Assembly (NCBI GenBank): GCA_963772975.1
Contig: CAVYZH010000007.1
Span: 1 to 64,000, forward strand
Reading direction: 5' to 3'
Source: AC-32 sp963772975
Lineage (GTDB): Bacteria; Actinomycetota; Thermoleophilia; Gaiellales; Gaiellaceae
DNA length: 64,000 nt
Position 1 is the first letter of the stretch; the number at the start of each line of letters is the position of its first letter. Below the pieces are notes generated by a model. That model did not search any database. It was not told the origin of the DNA and worked only from the letters and a program-made list of their open reading frames with translations. The position numbers were made by a program, and so were the translations under genes. Positions 58,636-64,000 of the stretch are shown in pieces.

Positions 58636-60516
58636 TTACAGGGTAGCAAGGTGTGAGAGCAATTCGTCCAGCGTCCGCGTCGACTGCTCCCCGCCGCGCT
58701 CGCGGACGGCGAGCGAGTCGTCCGACTCCTTGTCGCCGTAGACGATCGTGACCGGGATCTTCTCGACCTCGGTGTCGCGGATCCGCTTACCCACGGTCTC
58801 GTCGCGCTCGTCCACCTCGACGCGGAACTCGGCGAGCTTCCGCGCCAGCTCGTGCGCAGCACCGCGGTGGCCCTCGCCGACCGGCAGGATCCGGATCTGG
58901 ACCGGCGCTAGCCAGAACGGAAAGGCGCCGCCGTAGTGCTCGATCAGGATCCCGATAAAGCGCTCGAGCGAGCCGAACAGCGCGCGGTGGACCACATACG
59001 GCGTGTGCTCCTCGTTGTCGGCTCCCATGTAGGTGAGCCCGAAACGGGCCGGCATCTGCGAGTCGAGCTGGATCGTCCCCATCTGCCAGGAGCGGCCGAG
59101 CACGTCCGTCATGTGCAGGTCGATCTTCGGGCCGTAGAAGGCGCCGTCGCCCGCATTGATCGTGTACGGGATCCCGCGCCGGTCGAGCGCGGCCTGCAGC
59201 GCGCCTTCGGTGAAGTCCCACTCCTCGTCGGTGCCGAGCTTGTTGTCGGGGCGCGTAGAAAGCTCGAAGCGGGCCTCGAGGCCGAAGAGCTCGTAGAGGT
59301 AGGCGGCGAAGTCGAGCGCCGCGAAGATCTCGTCCTCGATCTGCTCCGCCGTCACGAACAGGTGCGCGTCGTCCTGCGTCACGTGCTGGACGCGCAGCAG
59401 GCCGTGCAGCGTTCCCCCGCGCTCGTTGCGGTGGAGGGTCGAGGCCTCCGCGTAGCGCAGCGGCAGGTCGCGGTAGCTGCGCAGTGTCGAGCCGAAGAGC
59501 AGCATGTGCCCGGGGCAGTTCATCGGCTTCAGACCGAGCGTCCGGTCCTCGCCGTAGGGGACGAGGAACATCTCGTCCTTGAACTTCTCCCAGTGGCCCG
59601 AGGTCTTCCAGGTCTCGACGTCGTACATCAGCGGCGTCTTCACCTCGACGTAGCCTCGCCTCGAGTTCTCGCGCCGGCGCAGGTCCTCGAGTGAGTTCCA
59701 GATCACCATGCCCTTCGGGTGCCAGAACGGCATCCCGGGCGCGTGGTCGGAGAGGTGGAAGAGGTCGAGCTGCGCCCCGAGCCGGCGGTGGTCGCGCGCA
59801 CGGGCCTGTTCGAGGTTCTCGAGGTACGCGTCGAGGTCGGCCTGGTCGTAGAAGGCCGTCCCGTAGATCCGCGTCAGCTGCTTGTTGTGCTCGTTTCCGC
59901 GCCAGTACGCGCCGGCGAGGCCGGTCAGCTTGAAGGCCTTGACCGGCGTCGAATCTTGCAGGTGTGGGCCGCGGCAGAGGTCGCGAAAGTCGCCCTGCGT
60001 GTACATCGTGATCGGGCCCTCCGCGGTCTCGACGAGCTCGACCTTGTACTCCTCGCTCTGCTCGGCGAAGTAGCGTTTCGCCTCCTCTGCGGCCACCTCC
60101 TCGCGGTTCCAGGAGCGGCCCTCCGCGAGCTCCTTGCGCATCTCCTCCTCGATCCGCTCGAGCGCCTCTTCGCCGATCGGCTCCGGGAAGTCGAAGTCGT
60201 AGTAGAAGCCGTTCTCGATCGGTGGCCCGATCGCGATCTTCGTGCCGGGGTACAGACGGCGGACGGCCTCGGCGAGCAGGTGCGCGGTCGAGTGCCGCAG
60301 CACGTAGAGCGCGTCGGGATCGTCCTTGTCGCGCGTGGTCAGGATCTGGATCGGCTGGCCGTCCTCGAGTGGGGCCCGCAGGTCCTGGACGTTGCCGTTC
60401 GAGCGCACCAGCACCGCCTGCTCGGCCAGCTTCGGGCCGATCGCGCGAGCCGCGTCGAGCCCCGTCGCGCCGTCGGGAAGTTCGAGTTCTGAGTTGTCGG
60501 GAAGGACGACCTTCAT
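58636..60516 (-). CDS. thrS: Threonyl-tRNA synthetase
   Basis: 626 residues. An N-terminal TGS-type domain (VVLPDNSELELPDGATGLDA), an editing domain with RHSTAHLLAEAVRRLYPGTK near 73 (HxxxH) and the class II catalytic core with LGLKPMNCPGHMLLFGSTLR near 330 (zinc Cys) and HRNERGGTLHGLLRVQH near 370 (motif 2, His). The anticodon-binding domain starts near 525 (VQIRILPVGEGHRGAAHELA). Start ATG 60516 overlaps the divergent small frame (cATGa). No ribosome site is obvious. Confidence 0.97.
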   Translation of the reverse strand: MKVVLPDNSELELPDGATGLDAARAIGPKLAEQAVLVRSNGNVQDLRAPLEDGQPIQILTTRDKDDPDALYVLRHSTAHLLAEAVRRLYPGTKIAIGPPIENGFYYDFDFPEPIGEEALERIEEEMRKELAEGRSWNREEVAAEEAKRYFAEQSEEYKVELVETAEGPITMYTQGDFRDLCRGPHLQDSTPVKAFKLTGLAGAYWRGNEHNKQLTRIYGTAFYDQADLDAYLENLEQARARDHRRLGAQLDLFHLSDHAPGMPFWHPKGMVIWNSLEDLRRRENSRRGYVEVKTPLMYDVETWKTSGHWEKFKDEMFLVPYGEDRTLGLKPMNCPGHMLLFGSTLRSYRDLPLRYAEASTLHRNERGGTLHGLLRVQHVTQDDAHLFVTAEQIEDEIFAALDFAAYLYELFGLEARFELSTRPDNKLGTDEEWDFTEGALQAALDRRGIPYTINAGDGAFYGPKIDLHMTDVLGRSWQMGTIQLDSQMPARFGLTYMGADNEEHTPYVVHRALFGSLERFIGILIEHYGGAFPFWLAPVQIRILPVGEGHRGAAHELARKLAEFRVEVDERDETVGKRIRDTEVEKIPVTIVYGDKESDDSLAVRERGGEQSTRTLDELLSHLATL

Positions 60517-60637
60517 GACAGAGCAGGATACTTCGCACCCCCGGGAAGACGACCGCAACGACGAGCTCGACGAGTCGCCCGCACCCAACCCCGAAGAAGG
60601 CGACTCAACGGCCGAGGACGACCCGGGCGCCGACTAG
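60515..60637 (+). CDS. Possible 40-residue acidic peptide
   Basis: A plus-strand frame from ATG 60515 reads MTEQDTSHPREDDRNDELDE then SPAPNPEEGDSTAEDDPGAD and stops 2 nt before the convergent YjbR gene end. It is strongly acidic and likely disordered. The start codon overlaps the thrS start head to head by two bases. It could be a chance frame, but the gap is exactly filled and composition is protein-like. No family is recognised. Confidence 0.35.
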   Translation: MTEQDTSHPREDDRNDELDESPAPNPEEGDSTAEDDPGAD

Positions 60638-60638
60638 T

Positions 60639-60998
60639 TCAGTCGTCGCCTTCGACCGCGGCTTTGAGCTCGGCCGGGCACTTGAGCCAGTAGCTCTCGC
60701 GCAGCCATTCGAGCGCGTTCTCGAGCGACTCCTGGTCGGTCACGTTGGCCGTGATCCACCCATAGCGGCCGACGTGGCTGGCGATGCGCACATACGGAAG
60801 CAGGTGCGCGATCTCGCGCTCTTCGAGCGTCAGCTTGACCGTCATGTCCACGGCCCCGTCCCGCGTCACGGCCCACCCGAAGACCTTGTTCTGGCCGACC
60901 TTGAAGACCGGAAAGTCGCCCCACGGCCGGTCCTCGTAGGTCTCCGGGAACGAGAGCGCCAGCTCGGTGATCCTCCGCTCGATCGTCGCCGCCCTCAC
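60639..60998 (-). CDS. MmcQ/YjbR-family protein
   Basis: 119 residues. ALSFPETYEDRPWGDFPVFK near 13-32, VGQNKVFGWAVTRDG, LLPYVRIASHVGRYGWITAN near 66-85 and LRESYWLKCPAELKA at the end match the YjbR fold (CyaY-like, double-wing DNA-binding-like). Function is not established. Divergent from the FIST gene (50-nt gap). Confidence 0.85.
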   Translation of the reverse strand: MRAATIERRITELALSFPETYEDRPWGDFPVFKVGQNKVFGWAVTRDGAVDMTVKLTLEEREIAHLLPYVRIASHVGRYGWITANVTDQESLENALEWLRESYWLKCPAELKAAVEGDD

Positions 60999-61048
60999 TG
61001 CCGCATTCTGTCCGTTTCGGGCCGGGCCGCGAGGCGTACACTCAGGTC

Positions 61049-62224
61049 ATGAGGCTCGAGACGCTCACGCGGCGGGTCGGGGCGGGGTTGTCCGTCTCAC
61101 CCGAGGCGGCGGAAGCTGCCGGTGAGGCTGCGCGCGAAGCCGCCGCGGCGCTCGGCGGCGCTCCGGTCGACCTGGCCTTCCTCTTCCTCTCGGCCGACCA
61201 CTTCGGCGACGCCGAGGAAGCGCTCGAGGCCGTCGAGGAGGAGCTCCAGCCCGCGCACGTGCTCGGCTGCGTGGCGGAGGGCGTGGTCGCTCGCGACCGC
61301 GAGCTCGAGGATGGCCCGGCCGCGGCCGTCTGGGCGGCGTCTCTGCCGGACGCCGTGATCGAGACCTTCCAGAGCGTCGCCCTCGACACGGACGAAGGCG
61401 TCGCGGTGACCGGGATCCCGAATCTCGACGGCGCCGATCTCGTCACGTTGCTGGTCGACCCTTTCACCTACCCGGCGGCCGGCTTCCTCTCGAAGCTGAA
61501 CGAGGAGGAGGACGCCGTGCCGCTCGTCGGCGGTCTCGCGGCCGGCGACGGCGAGCCCGACACCCAGGCGCTGTTCCTGGACGGCGAGGTGCTGTACGAC
61601 GGCGCGGTCGGCGCCGTGCTCCGAGGCGTGCCGGTTCGCACCGTCGTCTCGCAGGGCTGCGAGCCGGTCGGTCGCGACTCGGTGATCACCAACGCCGAGG
61701 ACAACGTCGTCTTCGAGCTCGCGGGCGAGCCGGCGCTCGAGCGGTTGAAGGGCGACCTCGGGACGCTCACGCCGGAGCAGGAGCGAAGCGCCGCGCGCGG
61801 CGGCGTGCTCGCCGGCCTCGTGATCGACGAGAACCGCGCCGACTACCGGCGCGGCGACTACCTGATGCGCGGGCTCGTCGGCGTGGACGAAGAGACGGGC
61901 GCGCTGGCGGTCGGCGAGGCGGTGCGCATCGGCCAGACCTTGCGCTTCCATGTCCGGGACGCGACCTCCGCCGACGCCGACCTGCGCGAGAACCTCTCGG
62001 CCGCACTGAACGGCAAGCGGGCCGCGGGCACGCTGCTCTTCACCTGCAACGGGCGTGGCACGAACCTCTTCTCGTCCCCGGACCACGACGCGCGCGTGGC
62101 CGCAGAGCTGCTCGGCGGCGACTCGCTGGCCGGCTTCTTCTGCGCAGGCGAGATCGGCCCGGTCGGCGGCAAGCCGTTCCTACACGGCTTCACGGCGACG
62201 GCCGCGATCTTCCTCGAAAGCTAG
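61049..62224 (+). CDS. FIST-domain sensory protein
   Basis: 391 residues. FIST_N covers about residues 35-210 (VDLAFLFLSADHFGDAEEAL, VLGCVAEGVVARDRELEDGP, VPLVGGLAAGDG), and FIST_C about 215-390 (DYRRGDYLMRGLVGVDEETG, LLFTCNGRGTNLFSSPDHDA and SLAGFFCAGEIGPVGGKPFL with LHGFTATAAIF). FIST domains are sensory modules thought to bind small ligands such as amino acids; this is a free-standing version with no kinase or cyclase output. Convergent with lysE by a 4-nt overlap. Confidence 0.88.
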   Translation: MRLETLTRRVGAGLSVSPEAAEAAGEAAREAAAALGGAPVDLAFLFLSADHFGDAEEALEAVEEELQPAHVLGCVAEGVVARDRELEDGPAAAVWAASLPDAVIETFQSVALDTDEGVAVTGIPNLDGADLVTLLVDPFTYPAAGFLSKLNEEEDAVPLVGGLAAGDGEPDTQALFLDGEVLYDGAVGAVLRGVPVRTVVSQGCEPVGRDSVITNAEDNVVFELAGEPALERLKGDLGTLTPEQERSAARGGVLAGLVIDENRADYRRGDYLMRGLVGVDEETGALAVGEAVRIGQTLRFHVRDATSADADLRENLSAALNGKRAAGTLLFTCNGRGTNLFSSPDHDARVAAELLGGDSLAGFFCAGEIGPVGGKPFLHGFTATAAIFLES

Positions 62225-62829
62225 ACGCTCTCGGCCGCGACGCGGATGCCGAGCGCGACGAGCACCGCGCCTGTCAGGGCCTCGAGCGCGCGCCAGACGC
62301 GCGACCGGCGCAGCAGCTCGCTCGCCCGCGAGACCGCCAGCGCGTAGCCGCTCAGCCACGTCAGCGTCAGCGCGCAGAAGACGGCCCCGAGCGCAAAGAG
62401 CGCGACGAACGAGCCGTGGGGCGCGAACTGCGGCAGCAGGCTCGTGAAGAAGACGGCCATCTTCGGATTGCCGAGGTTGCTGAGCAGCCCTTGCACGAAC
62501 GGCGGCGTCCGCGGCCGCTGTTCCGGCGAGGCCGCAGGCTCACGCCTGAGCGCCGAGCGCAGCGCAGTCAGCCCTAGGTAGAGCAGATACGCCGCACCGG
62601 CGATGCGCAACGCCAGGAACGCCGGCTCCCACGCATGCAGGAGCGCGGCGAGCCCGGCGCTGGCGGCGAGCGCCCAAACGAGCTGCCCGAGGGCGACGCC
62701 GGCGGCGGTGTGAACGCCGCCACGCCGCCCCCGGGCGAGCGTGTTGCGGATCGTCAGCGCGGTGTCCTGCCCGGGCGTGACGATCACAAGCGCCGAGACG
62801 GCGAGGAACGCCGCCGCGTGCGCGAGCAC
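62221..62829 (-). CDS. LysE-family amino-acid exporter
   Basis: 202 residues, five to six TM segments. The signature is FLAVSALVIVTPGQDTALTI near 8-27 with RNTLARGRRGGVHTAAGVAL, then LRIAGAAYLLYLGLTALRSA and FVQGLLSNLGNPKMAVFFTS near 112. LysE/RhtB proteins export amino acids such as lysine, homoserine or threonine. ATG start at 62829, directly abutting the msrA stop at 62830; co-transcribed with msrA and msrB. Confidence 0.92.
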   Translation of the reverse strand: MLAHAAAFLAVSALVIVTPGQDTALTIRNTLARGRRGGVHTAAGVALGQLVWALAASAGLAALLHAWEPAFLALRIAGAAYLLYLGLTALRSALRREPAASPEQRPRTPPFVQGLLSNLGNPKMAVFFTSLLPQFAPHGSFVALFALGAVFCALTLTWLSGYALAVSRASELLRRSRVWRALEALTGAVLVALGIRVAAESV

Positions 62830-63321
62830 TTAGGCGCTCTCGGCGAGTGCCGTCGTGCAGCTCGAGCGGCCGCGCTTCTCGAGGTACTGCTGGTGGTAGT
62901 CCTCGGCGACGTAGAACGTCTGCGCGGGCTCGATCACGGTCACCACCGGCTTGCGGTAGCGGCCGGACGCCTCGAGCTCGGTCTTCGAGCGCTCGGCGGC
63001 CGCCCGCTGCTCCTCGTCCTCGTAGAAGACGACGGAGCGGTACTGGTCGCCGACGTCCCAGCCCTGGCGGTTCAGCTGCGTCGGGTCGTGCTTGCCCCAG
63101 AAGACGTCGAGCAGCTGCTCGTACGAGACTCGCTCGGGGTCGTAGGTCACCTGGACGACCTCGGCGTGGCCCGTCCTGTGCGAGCAGACGTCCTCGTAGG
63201 TCGGGTTGTCGAGCGTCCCGCCCTCGTAGCCGACCTCCGTCTTGGTGACGCCGTCCTCCTGGCGGAATGCGGCCTCGACGCCCCAGAAGCAGCCGGCGCC
63301 GAAAGTTGCCTTCTTCTCCAC
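62830..63321 (-). CDS. msrA: Peptide methionine (S)-S-oxide reductase
   Basis: 163 residues. The catalytic Cys is in ATFGAGCFWGVEAAFRQEDG (GCFWG, residues 10-14), followed by VGYEGGTLDNPTYEDVCSHR, VVQVTYDPERVSYEQLLDVF and QYRSVVFYEDEEQ. Reduces methionine-S-sulfoxide in oxidised proteins. ATG at 63321, immediately after the msrB stop. Another Cys in the C-terminal SSCTTALAESA may act as recycling cysteine. Confidence 0.96.
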   Translation of the reverse strand: MEKKATFGAGCFWGVEAAFRQEDGVTKTEVGYEGGTLDNPTYEDVCSHRTGHAEVVQVTYDPERVSYEQLLDVFWGKHDPTQLNRQGWDVGDQYRSVVFYEDEEQRAAAERSKTELEASGRYRKPVVTVIEPAQTFYVAEDYHQQYLEKRGRSSCTTALAESA

Positions 63322-63714
63322 TTACTCCTCCTCCAACTTGAGTGCTGCCGAGTTGATGCAGTAACGCAGCCCGGTCGGGTGCGGCCCGTCCGGGAAGACG
63401 TGCCCGAGGTGGCCGCCGCAGTTGGCGCACATCGCCTCGGTGCGGGTCATGCCGAAGCTCGTGTCGCTCTCCTCGTCGATCGCCTCGGCGTCGGCCGGCG
63501 CGTAGAACGCGGGCCAGCCGCAGCCTGAGTCGAACTTCGCGTCGGAGACGAACAGCTCGGCTCCACAGCCGGCGCACCGGTAGGTGCCCGGCTCGAATGT
63601 GTGGTCGTACTCGCCAGTGAACGGACGCTCTGTGCCCTTTTCCCGCAAAACGCGGTACTGCTCGGGCGTCAGCTCGGCCCGCCACTGCTGGTCTGTTTTC
63701 TGGATTTTGGTCAC
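63322..63714 (-). CDS. msrB: Peptide methionine (R)-S-oxide reductase
   Basis: 130 residues. Two zinc CxxC pairs (YRCAGCGAELF near 47 and EAMCANCGGHLGHVFPDGPH near 95) and the catalytic Cys in GLRYCINSAALKL near 118; FDSGCGWPAFYAP supplies the usual second region. Reduces methionine-R-sulfoxide, complementing MsrA. GTG start 63714; upstream TATTCAAC is seven bases away, so a leaderless transcript is possible. First gene of the msrB-msrA-lysE operon. Confidence 0.96.
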   Translation of the reverse strand: MTKIQKTDQQWRAELTPEQYRVLREKGTERPFTGEYDHTFEPGTYRCAGCGAELFVSDAKFDSGCGWPAFYAPADAEAIDEESDTSFGMTRTEAMCANCGGHLGHVFPDGPHPTGLRYCINSAALKLEEE

Positions 63715-63892
63715 GTTGAATAGTGTTGCAAGAGCGCGGTTCGTTACATCAGGCGTCCCTCGAATGAGGGATTTCCGGGATCAACGCCGCGCAGAGGGCT
63801 ACTCTCACAGAGCGCGAAGGAAGACTGACGTTTGTCGTTCCTGCGGCCCACAGCCTGCTGGTAGCAGGTGAGGAGGCCAAATCGGTAACTGG

Positions 63893-64000
63893 GTGTCCTG
63901 GGTACTCGTCGCCCTCGGGGCTTGGGTGGCGACCTCGGCCGTCATCGCTGTGCTCTTCGGGCGCACGGCCTGGCTGATGAAGAGGCCGCACGAAGAGCTG
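63893..64000 (+). CDS. Membrane protein start, cut by the right edge
   Basis: From GTG 63893 the frame reads MSWVLVALGAWVATSAVIAV then LFGRTAWLMKRPHEEL and runs off the window. One N-terminal TM segment is seen. AGGAGG lies at 63871-63876, 16 nt upstream, rather far; the preceding 63865-63890 region also has a CCTGCTGGTAGCAGG hairpin. Family unknown because only 36 residues are visible. Confidence 0.5.
   Translation, partial: MSWVLVALGAWVATSAVIAVLFGRTAWLMKRPHEEL

Overview
The window is GC-rich (about 70%) chromosomal DNA from a bacterium that most resembles an actinomycete of the Thermoleophilia (Gaiellales or Solirubrobacterales type). The lineage is inferred from codon use, frequent GTG/TTG starts, 4-nt stop/start overlaps, a SARP/BTAD regulator, actinobacterial small membrane-protein families (holin III, DUF3618, DUF4235-like) and the acVLRF1 family. 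No rRNA, tRNA, CRISPR array, integrase or transposase was found. Most of the window is housekeeping backbone.

Layout. 1-6.4 kb: the 3' part of a secreted phosphoesterase, then rluB, scpB, scpA and lgt on the minus strand, with two small plus-strand genes between rluB and scpB. 6.1-9.0 kb: an ECF sigma factor with its membrane partner and small stand-alone genes. 9.0-12.4 kb: dnaE. 12.4-21.6 kb: a peptide-type ABC transporter (with a fused permease-ATPase) co-transcribed with a BadF-type sugar kinase and a GH4 glycosidase, divergent from a ROK regulator; this looks like a glycan or disaccharide uptake and catabolism module. 21.7-27.7 kb: typA, an MFS transporter fused to a cNMP-binding domain, a frameshifted acVLRF1 release-factor homologue and an EamA exporter. 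27.7-28.3 kb: a non-coding stretch ending in a strong minus-strand terminator, possibly a structured RNA. 28.3-31.1 kb: a SARP regulator with a propeller, divergent from a TolB-like propeller protein.

31.1-38.6 kb is the most disturbed part: an aminotransferase fragment, a secreted beta-helix-like gene and a full-length aminotransferase, the latter two each with two frameshifts, followed by two ECF sigma factors with fused membrane tails. 38.7-45.9 kb: an FAD monooxygenase, lpdA, and a pyruvate (or branched-chain) dehydrogenase operon E1a-E1b-E2 that continues into a VOC gene and a GNAT gene. 45.9-50.6 kb: argR, a set of small membrane proteins with BrkB, a cupredoxin and a cNMP-binding protein. 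50.6-60.5 kb: a translation block (pheS-pheT, trmH-like, infC-rpmI-rplT, thrS) with two methyltransferases, a MOSC protein and a DUF2332 gene. 60.5-64 kb: YjbR, FIST, LysE, msrA and msrB, and the start of a membrane protein cut by the right edge.

At least seven single-base reading-frame breaks occur in five otherwise intact genes. One of these is scpB, normally an important gene, so uncorrected assembly indels are a serious alternative to real gene decay. All functional calls come from reading motifs and gene order by eye; no database search was possible.
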